This document shows, in pieces, positions 1 through 7,345 of a DNA stretch of 7,372 bases. Under the pieces are notes generated by a model. That model ran no database searches, was not told the origin of the DNA, and was given only the letters and a program-made list of their open reading frames with translations. Each line of letters opens with the position of its first letter. The stretch's first letter is position 1. Made by a program: the position numbers and the translations under genes. This DNA comes from Gammaproteobacteria bacterium. GTDB lineage: Bacteria > Pseudomonadota > Gammaproteobacteria > UBA9214. The stretch covers positions 1 to 7,372 of the forward strand of contig JAHKKL010000075.1 of NCBI GenBank assembly GCA_020027635.1, given 5' to 3'.

Positions 1-397
1 GCAGATGAATCACGTCGGCGTCGATCAGATTGTTGTCCATGATGAAGTCATTGACGTCCATATCACATGGCCAGAATATCTGCAGGCTGCTGAGCGTCAT
101 CCCCCACTTCCTGATCCTCGCAGGCTGCAGTGGAAAGATGGCGACCGGCGTCTTGTCAGGCAGGCTTGCCAGGACAAAAATCGGCTCCGCGGGGATGTCA
201 GGCTGGCACTCCAGCCGGCTCCTGAACCAGTCATACTCGTGGTAGAAACTTCTCCGTGCCAGTCCGCCGGTGAGTTCGCGCCAGCCGGCCTCCAGGGACT
301 TCAGCCCCTCCAGGCCCGTAACCACCTGAAAATCGACCACGCTATCGGATGTCATGTGGACACCGCGACGAATGGGAAATCCTTTGTAGAGTTCCAA
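1..397 (-). CDS. GNAT (BioF2/CelD-like) acetyltransferase, N-terminal part, cut by the window edge
   Basis: The minus strand is open from here to the left edge without a stop, giving about 132 codons; the C-terminal part lies outside the window. The visible part has the pattern of the N-terminal half of BioF2/CelD-like GNAT proteins: a short beta-strand start, the motif LEAGWREL, then RRSFYHEYDWFRSRL, a strand IFVLAS, the segment PVAIFPLQ, and a GMTLSSLQIFWPCDMD stretch. Known relatives transfer acyl or aminoacyl groups, and several lie in polysaccharide, cellulose or exosortase loci; the substrate here cannot be inferred. The start is uncertain. A TTG at 397 has AGAGGA nine bases upstream, while an ATG at 355 has only a weak GGTG upstream but matches the usual N-terminus better. 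The gene is co-directional with the MotA/MotB-like pair but separated by 272 bp, so co-transcription is possible, not shown. Confidence 0.72.
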   Translation of the reverse strand, partial: MELYKGFPIRRGVHMTSDSVVDFQVVTGLEGLKSLEAGWRELTGGLARRSFYHEYDWFRSRLECQPDIPAEPIFVLASLPDKTPVAIFPLQPARIRKWGMTLSSLQIFWPCDMDVNDFIMDNNLIDADVIHL

Positions 398-406
398 GTT
401 GCAACA

Positions 407-412
407 TCCTCT
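407..412 (-). promoter_or_regulatory. Shine-Dalgarno AGAGGA favouring a TTG start at 397
   Basis: AGAGGA on the minus strand is followed by nine bases and then TTG. It is the only strong ribosome-binding-like sequence near the start of the acetyltransferase gene. It supports the 14-residue longer form over the ATG at 355. Confidence 0.5.
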
Positions 413-669
413 GCAACGCGGTAGTGCCGCCGCTACGGTAAACTGCGGCGAAAATACCCAATCTGGCATACGAAATCCAGGTAATTTTCACGCACGTTTC
501 TTGTGCGTTGACTCCCCGCGCGCGCCCGGTGGAGTTGCCCTGCGGTCACCCCCCAGATCACCGGCAGAGGATGTCATGCCGCGGATACCGGTTGTGCCCT
601 CCGCCATGATGACCGGCGTCTCGACCCAGGACTGCCTTGCGCACCTGCCGGGCGGTTTACCGTTCTGCC
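413..669. other. Gap between the MotB-like gene and the acetyltransferase gene, no convincing gene
   Basis: I see no gene with a recognisable product here. Two short inverted repeats are present: CGCCGC/GCGGCG (428-433 and 445-450, 11-base loop) and ACGCAC/GTGCGT (490-495 and 503-508, 7-base loop). Neither is followed by a T-run on either strand, so neither looks like an intrinsic terminator. A 39-codon minus-strand reading frame (488-607, ATG to TGA) is rich in Gly, Arg and Thr, has no clear ribosome-binding site and is probably not a gene. A weak promoter-like pair TGGATT/TATTTT with an 18-base spacer lies on the minus strand around 450-480, too poor to call separately. Confidence 0.5.
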
Positions 670-1614
670 TCAGGGCTCACCCTGGTGGTAGTAATCGTAC
701 TTCTTGAGGAGATCGTAGGTGAAGTTCCACGCCTCGCTGTACGAAAGGCCGCTGTTCTCCGGGATGATCACCTTGACGTAGAGATTGCCGGCATAGGTGT
801 CCTTGAGTTTAGCCAGTCGCTGATTCAGCTGGTCCGGGGTGATGGTCTGGTAATCCGCATCATCCTCCGACTCCTTCAGCCTGATCTGGACATTCTCGCC
901 TTCCCTGAAATAGCGCACCGACACGACGTGTTTGCCGACGGCGGAACGCGCCGGCCGGACCAGCTTGTCGTACTTGTTCCTGAGTTCATCAAATTCACCC
1001 TGCAGCGACACCAGCTGCTGTTCGCTCAATGAGCGCCGCCGCCTGAATTCAGCCAGCTCGGTGGCCTGCTCCTGGTTGCTCTGTTCGGTCCGTGACAGCT
1101 GCTCGAGCACCTCCTGGAGGCGCTTTTTCAGGGTGGTATGGGTCTCGTTCAACTGCGCATATTCGGCCTGCGTCTGGGCGAGCTGATCCTGATGCAGCTG
1201 TGCCTCGAGCCGCGACTGCTGCAGGCTGGCCGTCAGCTGCTGCTTGTCCGCCTCCAGGGCGAGCAGGCGCTGCTCCTGCCGGTTGAACTCCTCGGTGCGG
1301 GCCTGGTTGATCTCGTTGGCGCGCATCAGGCGCATGCGCAGCTGGGAAAGTTCATTCTGGGTCTGGGCCAGCTGCTCCTCCAGGGTCGCGCTGGTTTCCG
1401 TCGCCGAACGCGCCGCTTCCTCGGCATTGTGCTGCGCGTCGATGGTCGCACGCAGATCCCTTACCAGTGCCATGTTGCGCAGGATGAGCACCGTGCTGGC
1501 CATCATGAAGATAACCACCACGACCATCATGATATCGGTGAACGAGGGCCAGAAACTGACGTGGCTGATACCGGTCTCGGTATGCGCACGCAGATCGATG
1601 AAGCCCTCGTCCAT
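670..1614 (-). CDS. MotB-like membrane protein with long coiled coil and TolR/ExbD-like C-terminus
   Basis: This 314-residue protein is the likely partner of the upstream MotA/TolQ-like channel. Residues 1-20 are a cytoplasmic N-tail. Residues about 22-46 form one membrane helix starting FWPSFTDIMM, the signature seen at the start of the MotB/TolR/ExbD helix; Asp27 is the candidate proton-binding residue. Residues about 50-220 are a continuous Gln/Glu/Leu/Arg-rich helix with heptad character, a long coiled coil. Residues about 227-310 form a compact domain with the order TITPDQLNQRL, then a strand YVKVIIPE, then LSYSEAWNFTYDLLKKYDYY, which resembles the periplasmic domain of TolR/ExbD. I find no OmpA-type peptidoglycan-binding motif, unlike flagellar MotB. 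A GTG start at 1620 would overlap the upstream stop by four bases. I prefer the ATG at 1614 because GAGG lies 10 bases upstream, against four for the GTG. The specific function is unknown. Confidence 0.8.
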   Translation of the reverse strand: MDEGFIDLRAHTETGISHVSFWPSFTDIMMVVVVIFMMASTVLILRNMALVRDLRATIDAQHNAEEAARSATETSATLEEQLAQTQNELSQLRMRLMRANEINQARTEEFNRQEQRLLALEADKQQLTASLQQSRLEAQLHQDQLAQTQAEYAQLNETHTTLKKRLQEVLEQLSRTEQSNQEQATELAEFRRRRSLSEQQLVSLQGEFDELRNKYDKLVRPARSAVGKHVVSVRYFREGENVQIRLKESEDDADYQTITPDQLNQRLAKLKDTYAGNLYVKVIIPENSGLSYSEAWNFTYDLLKKYDYYHQGEP

Positions 1615-1616
1615 GG

Positions 1617-2540
1617 TCACTCGACCTCGGCGGGAAGACGGAATCCGTCACGCAGCAGTTTTTTGATTGTCCCGACATCATCGGCCACGTTGTTCACCCG
1701 CAGGTCCAGTGTCGTCAGCACCTCGTGCAGGCGGTTGCCCGCTTCCGCGTAATCCTGCTGGGTGACCTTCATGGCCTCGGCCGCCTGGCGCAGGCCATGG
1801 ACGAGACCGGCGACCTCGTGCAGCATGCTGTCCTTGTCGCGTGAGAATCTCGGCAGCATATACAGCGTGGTCACCTCCTCGATGGTGCTCAGGACATGCA
1901 CCTGGGCATCATTCATCTTCAGATAGAAGTAACCGAAGAAGAGATAGGACACGATGGCCGTAATGGTGGTGGACAGCGCCGTTGACATCCCGTGCATGAC
2001 CATCCCCATATTCCCGGTGCCCTGCGCCGAATCGAGCAGATCGGTGACGCCCGCCAGGGCGATCGACAGGGAGACGCACGTGCCGAACACGCCGGTGAGG
2101 ATCAGGATGTTGCTCACGTACTTCGCGAAACTGGTGCGCGTGCTCTCGTCCGCCGCCAGAGTGGCGGCCAGCGCGCTCTGGTTGATGCGGGCGTTTCTCT
2201 CGCTCATGGCCACGATCATGGAGTAGCGCTGGGCTATGAGACTTCTCGGACTGATCCCCTTGAGGGGATTCTTGTCGCTGCCCATGGCGGTGACGAACTT
2301 CGCGAGCGCGGTCTCCTCACGCATGTAGCGCAAGAGCGACAGCACGACTTTCACCATCCCGAGAGAGAACAGGGTCAGAATGCCGCTGTTGGTGGCCAGA
2401 CCGGCCGACGTCAGCTGGTGACTGAAATAGAGATCCTTGAAGAAATCGATATTGGCGAGGATGCCGGCTACAACAACCAGGGCGAGTACGATCAGCCTTA
2501 GCAGCATGCTCGCGCTGAAGTTTTGCTTGACGTCAATCAT
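1617..2540 (-). CDS. MotA/TolQ/ExbB-family proton channel protein
   Basis: A 307-residue inner-membrane protein. Predicted helices lie at about 13-33, 47-70, 141-165 and 181-206. Helix 3, with LTGVFGTCVSLSIALAG, and helix 4, with GMSTALSTTITAIVSYLFFG, carry the two-helix MotA/TolQ/ExbB core; the small and Thr residues of helix 4 are typical of the face packing against the partner's helix. In the known family, five such subunits surround two partner helices and proton flow drives rotation. The loop 71-140 should be cytoplasmic, and residues 235-300 form an amphipathic helical tail. There is no long cytoplasmic tail as in ZorA of Zorya. The start at 2540 (MIDVKQNF) is chosen because AAGGA lies seven bases upstream; an ATG 14 codons earlier lacks such a site. 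It abuts the MotB-like gene, indicating translational coupling. TolQ, ExbB or MotA proper are unlikely, since no tolA, tonB or flagellar genes are visible. Confidence 0.85.
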   Translation of the reverse strand: MIDVKQNFSASMLLRLIVLALVVVAGILANIDFFKDLYFSHQLTSAGLATNSGILTLFSLGMVKVVLSLLRYMREETALAKFVTAMGSDKNPLKGISPRSLIAQRYSMIVAMSERNARINQSALAATLAADESTRTSFAKYVSNILILTGVFGTCVSLSIALAGVTDLLDSAQGTGNMGMVMHGMSTALSTTITAIVSYLFFGYFYLKMNDAQVHVLSTIEEVTTLYMLPRFSRDKDSMLHEVAGLVHGLRQAAEAMKVTQQDYAEAGNRLHEVLTTLDLRVNNVADDVGTIKKLLRDGFRLPAEVE

Positions 2541-2547
2541 GAAAAGG

Positions 2548-2559
2548 TCCTTCGAAGGA
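2548..2559 (-). promoter_or_regulatory. Shine-Dalgarno of the MotA/TolQ-like gene inside a 12-bp palindrome
   Basis: The site TCCTTCGAAGGA is a perfect 12-base palindrome. On the minus-strand message its AAGGA half (2548-2552) is the ribosome-binding site, seven bases before the ATG at 2540. The upstream UCCUU half could pair with it, forming a very small hairpin. It decides the start, but any regulatory role is inference. Confidence 0.55.
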
Positions 2560-2610
2560 TAGAACGTCCCATGCCCCGGCATCGTGTGCCGATACGCCAG
2601 GGGTAAACCG

Positions 2611-2630
2611 CATCAGCGGATGCTCTGATG
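2611..2630. repeat. Short inverted repeat CATCAG/CTGATG
   Basis: CATCAG (2611-2616) and CTGATG (2625-2630) flank an 8-base loop, just outside the left end of the palindromic repeat. No T-run follows on either strand, so I do not call it a terminator. Confidence 0.3.
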
Positions 2631-2634
2631 TGTC

Positions 2635-2718
2635 GTCATTGCGAGGAACAAGGTGACGAAGCAATCTCTCACCAGCCGATTCTGACCGATGAGATTGCCG
2701 CGCTGCGCTCGCAATGAC
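2635..2718. repeat. Dispersed palindromic (REP/MITE-like) repeat, 84 bp
   Basis: The element begins with GTCATTGCGAG (2635-2645) and ends with its exact reverse complement CTCGCAATGAC (2708-2718). A second inner pair, GCAATCTC (2661-2668) and GAGATTGC (2691-2698), makes a two-storey imperfect hairpin; the left arm is about six bases longer between the two stems. I recognise this as the widely dispersed type whose ends read GTCATTGCGAG and which carries GACGAAGCAATCTC, found in intergenic regions of many proteobacteria. It lies 28 bp after the thiC stop, where its transcript could form a stem-loop protecting the thiC mRNA 3' end or hindering read-through. No other copy is in the window. Confidence 0.8.
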
Positions 2719-2746
2719 AAGCACATCTCGATTAATCAGAGCCTCC

Positions 2747-4627
<1,881 letters not shown>

Positions 4628-4673
4628 GGTACCTTCCTGTCTTGATGAGGGGTACGCGGCCGGCAGGTACCTG
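4628..4673 (-). promoter_or_regulatory. Riboswitch expression platform with three mutually pairing GGTAC segments
   Basis: Between aptamer and start codon the message holds GGTACC (4666-4671), GTACCCC (4649-4655) and a second GGTACC (4628-4633) directly between AGGAA and the ATG. Because GGTACC is self-complementary, each can pair with another: first with middle leaves the ribosome-binding site free; middle or first with the last would enclose it. This is the layout of a translational switch, but the actual folds are inferred. Confidence 0.5.
4632..4638 (-). promoter_or_regulatory. Ribosome-binding site of thiC (AGGAAGG)
   Basis: AGGAAGG on the minus strand lies four bases before the ATG at 4627 (nine counting from AGGA). 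Its last bases belong to a GGTACC hexamer (4628-4633) that repeats upstream in the riboswitch expression platform, so the site may be masked by base pairing. Confidence 0.7.
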
Positions 4674-4746
4674 AGCTTCCCTACGCCGGGTTCAGCCGGA
4701 TCAGGTTCGAAGGGTCTGTCTCAGCCCGACTCGGGCACCCCCAGCT
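4674..4746 (-). promoter_or_regulatory. TPP (thiamine pyrophosphate) riboswitch aptamer in the thiC leader
   Basis: The minus strand carries all conserved blocks of the THI element in order: GGGGGTGCCC, then the short P3 stem CCGA/TCGG, CTGAGA, ACCCTT, GAACCTGATC, a CCGG-containing P5 region and GGCGTAGGGAAGC. The P1 stem is closed by AGCT at both ends (4743-4746 and 4674-4677). CUGAGA and the GCGUAGGGAA segment form the pyrimidine and pyrophosphate pockets in known structures. The aptamer ends 46 bases before the thiC ATG. There is no G+C hairpin followed by a T-run between aptamer and gene, so control is more likely at translation initiation than by intrinsic termination. Confidence 0.96.
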
Positions 4747-4757
4747 ACGCAGGCTAC

Positions 4758-4786
4758 ACGGTAGCGAAAGGCGCCGGCTATTGCAA
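4758..4786 (-). promoter_or_regulatory. Candidate sigma-70 promoter of thiC
   Basis: On the minus strand TTGCAA (4781-4786) and TACCGT (4758-4763) are separated by exactly 17 bases. Initiation about seven bases further would fall just ahead of the riboswitch aptamer at 4746, which is where a start site is needed. The -10 box keeps only the key T-A-T positions, so this is a candidate. Confidence 0.38.
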
Positions 4787-4860
4787 GCAAGACGATAAAC
4801 CCGTAATTTCATAAGACATTGTTTTAACTGATGATAGCAGCACCAACCCGCCTGCCGTCC

Positions 4861-4889
4861 TTGCCAGTCGGCGGCAAACCTCGTACCCT
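4861..4889 (+). promoter_or_regulatory. Candidate sigma-70 promoter of the pcm-like/rhodanese/tolC operon
   Basis: TTGCCA (4861-4866, one mismatch to TTGACA) and TACCCT (4884-4889) are separated by 17 bases. Transcription would start near 4896, about 30 bases before the ATG at 4926. It is the best-matching pair I see upstream of the operon; the -10 box is imperfect. Confidence 0.4.
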
Positions 4890-4925
4890 TGTCCGCCTTG
4901 CCCAGCAACCGTGCTACAAACTGAT

Positions 4926-5588
4926 ATGACTCAGATAGATATCGAACAGGCCCGCTACAACATGATCGAGCAGCAGGTGCGTCCCTGGGATGTGCTCGAC
5001 CAGCGAGTCCTGGATGTGATGAGCACGACTCCCCGAGAAGATTTCGTGCCGGAAAAATACCGTTCTCTAGCCTTCGCCGACATCAATATCCCCCTGGGCC
5101 GCAACCAGGTCATGATGGCGCCCAAGACGGAAGGACGCCTGCTGCAGGTGCTGGATGTACGGGCAACCGATTCGGTCCTGGAAATCGGCACCGGCAGCGG
5201 CTATCTGACGGCCTGCCTGTCCAGGCTCGGCAATCACGTGACCAGTATCGATATCTTTACGGAATTCCGTGAGGCCGCCGCGGCAAAACTGGCTGCGCAC
5301 GGCTACCGCAATGTCACGCTCAAGGAAGGCGACGCCGCCAACGGCATCGGCACCGATACGCGGTATGATGTCATCGCCGTGACCGGATCCCTGCCGGTAC
5401 TGCACCGGCAATTCCACCACAACCTGACTGCCGGCGGTCGTCTGTTCGTCATTGCCGGCATGCCGCCGGTGATGGAGGCGCTGCTCATCACCCGGATTGA
5501 CGAGCACAACTGGTCCCGGGAGAGTCTGTTCGAGACCTCGCTGCCCCCGCTGCTGCATGCGGCGCAACCGCAACGGTTTGTCCTTTAG
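4926..5588 (+). CDS. Protein-L-isoaspartate O-methyltransferase-family protein
   Basis: A 220-residue SAM-dependent methyltransferase of the PCMT family, cytoplasmic. The N-terminus (IEQARYNMIEQQVRPWDVLD, then VPREDFVP-like TTPREDFVPEKYRSLAFAD) is typical of the family. SAM-binding motif I is VLEIGTGSGY (84-93), the acidic residue of the next strand is Asp109 in SIDI, and motif II is YDVIAVTGSLP (147-157). The segment where true isoaspartyl repair enzymes carry a T-x-S-x-P signature reads GRNQVMMAPKTEGRLLQ (about 59-74), so repair activity is doubtful and I give no gene symbol. A GTG five codons earlier (4911) is possible; the ATG at 4926 fits relatives better. No clear Shine-Dalgarno precedes either. 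It is the first gene of a tight plus-strand cluster with rhodanese and tolC. Confidence 0.88.
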   Translation: MTQIDIEQARYNMIEQQVRPWDVLDQRVLDVMSTTPREDFVPEKYRSLAFADINIPLGRNQVMMAPKTEGRLLQVLDVRATDSVLEIGTGSGYLTACLSRLGNHVTSIDIFTEFREAAAAKLAAHGYRNVTLKEGDAANGIGTDTRYDVIAVTGSLPVLHRQFHHNLTAGGRLFVIAGMPPVMEALLITRIDEHNWSRESLFETSLPPLLHAAQPQRFVL

Positions 5589-5606
5589 CCGCATTTGCAC
5601 CGTGTG

Positions 5607-5927
5607 ATGCGCGAACTGACGCCAGTCGAATGCAAGACCTATCTCGAAAACAGCACGGAGAAACCGCTGCTGCTGGACGTGAGGGAACCCTGGGAATACC
5701 GCATCGTCTCCCTCGAGGGATCGACGCTCATACCGATGCGTGATATCCCGGCGGCCGCTGAAAACCTGGACCCGGCGCAGGCAATCATCGTCATCTGCCA
5801 CCACGGCATACGCAGCCGGCATGTTGCCCATTACCTCGAAAACCGAGGCTTCTCCAGAGTCATCAATCTGCATGGCGGCGTCGATGCCTGGGCGCGCGAA
5901 CTGGATACCCGGCTGAGCACCTATTGA
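5607..5927 (+). CDS. Single-domain rhodanese-like sulfurtransferase
   Basis: A 106-residue protein covering one rhodanese domain. It has LLLDVREPWEY (21-31), the substrate-loop CHHGIR (64-69) with the catalytic Cys64 that would carry the persulfide, and the C-terminal signature NLHGGVDAWA (87-96). Known members move sulfane sulfur to acceptors such as cyanide, thioredoxin or sulfur-carrier proteins; the natural partner is not evident here. There is no signal peptide, so it is cytoplasmic. The gene starts 18 bases after the methyltransferase stop and ends 22 bases before tolC, implying co-transcription. The ATG at 5607 gives the usual N-terminus (MRELTPVE); GTG 5604 and TTG 5595 are in frame just upstream. 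No strong ribosome-binding site is seen, so coupling to the upstream gene is plausible. Confidence 0.92.
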   Translation: MRELTPVECKTYLENSTEKPLLLDVREPWEYRIVSLEGSTLIPMRDIPAAAENLDPAQAIIVICHHGIRSRHVAHYLENRGFSRVINLHGGVDAWARELDTRLSTY

Positions 5928-5949
5928 AACCGTACCTGGATATACAGCC

Positions 5950-7275
5950 ATGCGTCTGATCCGCAAGCGGATTCTGCTTCTTCTCCTGTGCCTGGCCGTA
6001 CCGCTGTCCGGCCTTGCCGATGACATGCTCTCGGTCTACCAGCTGGCCGTGCAGTCGGATCCCCAGTTGCAGGCCGCGAAAGCGTCTTACCAGTCCACGC
6101 TGGAAGTCATCCCGCAAAGCCGCGCGGCGCTGCTGCCCAATATCGGCACGACCGGCGTCGTCACCCGAGACCGCTATCACAACCGCTCGCCAGCGTCCGG
6201 CGATCCTGAGAACAGCTATGCCACCAACAAGACCTTCGGCGCCCAGCTAACCCAGGCCATCTACCAGCGCGAGAGTTTTCTGAAGCTCGAACAAACCGAC
6301 AGCGTAGTTGCCCAATCAAAGGCGCAGCTGACCGCCGCGGAGCAGGATCTGGTCCTGCGCGTGGCGACACGGTATTTTCTGGTGCTCGGCGCACAGGACA
6401 ATCTGGCGTTCGTCAAGGGAGACAAAGAGGCCATCGCACGTACCCTGGACCAGGCCACACAGCGATTCGACGTGGGGCTCTCGGCCATCACCGATGTGCT
6501 CGAGGCGCAGGCTCGCTACGACATCGCCGTCAGCGACGAGATCAACGCCGAGAAACTGCTGGCCGATGCCCGGGAGGCCCTGCGGGAAGTGACGGGTGTC
6601 ATTCCCGGTACGCTTGAAGTCCTGCAGCCCGAGATCCCGCTGAACCCGCCAGATCCCGCCGTGGAAGAAAAATGGGTCGCCATCGCGACCGACCAGAATC
6701 CGCTGTTGCTGGCGGCGCGCGCGGCAACCGAGTCCGCCCGCCAGGAGATCGAAATCCAGCGTTCCGGTCACTATCCGACCGTTGATCTGACAGCCGACTA
6801 CGTCTGGCGCAACAACGACTTCGGCGGCTTCGGCATCAGCCAGGAACGCAATGACAGCGCCATCGGAGTGGAAATGAAACTGCCCCTCTACCAGGGCGGG
6901 CTGATCAGTGCCAACACCCGTCAGTCGCAATATCAGTTCAACCAGGCCCAGGAGAACCAGGTACAGCAACTCCGCTCCACCGAACGCCAGGCACGCGACA
7001 ATTACCGCGGCGTCATGACCGGCATTGGCAAGGTGACGGCGTTGAAACAGGCGGTGATCTCCAACGAAAAGGCAGTGGAAGCGTCCGAGGCCGGTTTCGA
7101 TGTGGGCACCCGCACCATCGTCGATGTGCTCGATACCCAGCGCGACCTGCTGAGCGCGAAACGCGACCACGCCCGCTCCCGCTATGACTATCTGCTGGAC
7201 ATGCTGCGTCTGAAACAGGCCGCCGGCATCCTCGAGGAAGAGGATCTGAAACTGATCAACGCTTTGTTGCAGTGA
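5950..7275 (+). CDS. tolC: TolC-family outer-membrane efflux/secretion channel
   Basis: A 441-residue outer-membrane protein of the TolC type. Residues 1-23 are a signal peptide (basic MRLIRKR, then a Leu-rich core, cleavage after SGLA). The mature protein has the two tandem OEP halves of the family: DDMLSVYQLAVQSDPQL at the start of the first, and the duplicated turn motif GLSAITDVLEAQARYD (176-191) and GTRTIVDVLDTQRDL (386-400) in the two halves, marking the helical barrel. LPLYQGG (311-317) lies in the second beta-strand region. Trimers of such proteins form the exit duct for tripartite efflux pumps and type I secretion. I find no lipobox, so it is not lipidated like OprM. No pump or adaptor genes are visible, consistent with a shared channel as in E. 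coli. It is the last gene of the cluster, and a heptamer array follows its stop directly. A distinct paralogue such as OpmH is possible. Confidence 0.93.
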   Translation: MRLIRKRILLLLLCLAVPLSGLADDMLSVYQLAVQSDPQLQAAKASYQSTLEVIPQSRAALLPNIGTTGVVTRDRYHNRSPASGDPENSYATNKTFGAQLTQAIYQRESFLKLEQTDSVVAQSKAQLTAAEQDLVLRVATRYFLVLGAQDNLAFVKGDKEAIARTLDQATQRFDVGLSAITDVLEAQARYDIAVSDEINAEKLLADAREALREVTGVIPGTLEVLQPEIPLNPPDPAVEEKWVAIATDQNPLLLAARAATESARQEIEIQRSGHYPTVDLTADYVWRNNDFGGFGISQERNDSAIGVEMKLPLYQGGLISANTRQSQYQFNQAQENQVQQLRSTERQARDNYRGVMTGIGKVTALKQAVISNEKAVEASEAGFDVGTRTIVDVLDTQRDLLSAKRDHARSRYDYLLDMLRLKQAAGILEEEDLKLINALLQ

Positions 7276-7345
7276 AGTGAGAAGTGAGAAGTGAGAAGTG
7301 AGAAGTGAGAAGTGAGAAGTGAGAAGTGAGAAGTGAGAAGTGAGA
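7276..7345. repeat. Perfect tandem array of the 7-mer AGTGAGA, 10 copies
   Basis: Ten uninterrupted identical copies of AGTGAGA start immediately after the tolC stop, preceded by a partial AGTGA that contains the stop codon (7271-7275) and followed by AG then a changed sequence. Because seven is not a multiple of three, the plus strand has TGA in every frame within 21 bases, while the minus strand is stop-free in all frames. Perfect identity points to recent slippage expansion or contraction; copy number is likely variable between strains. Confidence 0.97.

Noticed and set aside
490..508. Hairpin ACGCAC/GTGCGT as terminator of the motor operon
   Set aside because: Six-base stem with no T-run after it on either strand.
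1138..1752. 204-codon plus-strand frame
   Set aside because: Antisense to the coiled-coil region of the MotB-like gene, whose Leu/Gln codons produce long opposite frames.
670..2540. Zorya anti-phage system (ZorA/ZorB)
   Set aside because: The channel protein lacks the long cytoplasmic tail, the partner lacks an OmpA domain, and no zorC, zorD or zorE-like gene is present.
670..2540. Flagellar motAB
   Set aside because: No peptidoglycan-binding domain in the MotB-like protein, no flagellar neighbours, and the channel protein is closer in pattern to the general MotA/TolQ/ExbB core.
5067..6026. 319-codon minus-strand frame
   Set aside because: Antisense to the methyltransferase, rhodanese and start of tolC, all of which have clear motifs; no plausible domain.
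6316..7170. 284-codon minus-strand frame
   Set aside because: Antisense shadow of tolC; no recognisable domain or ribosome-binding site.
7276..7345. CRISPR-like array
   Set aside because: The seven-base units are contiguous with no spacers; it is a simple tandem repeat.
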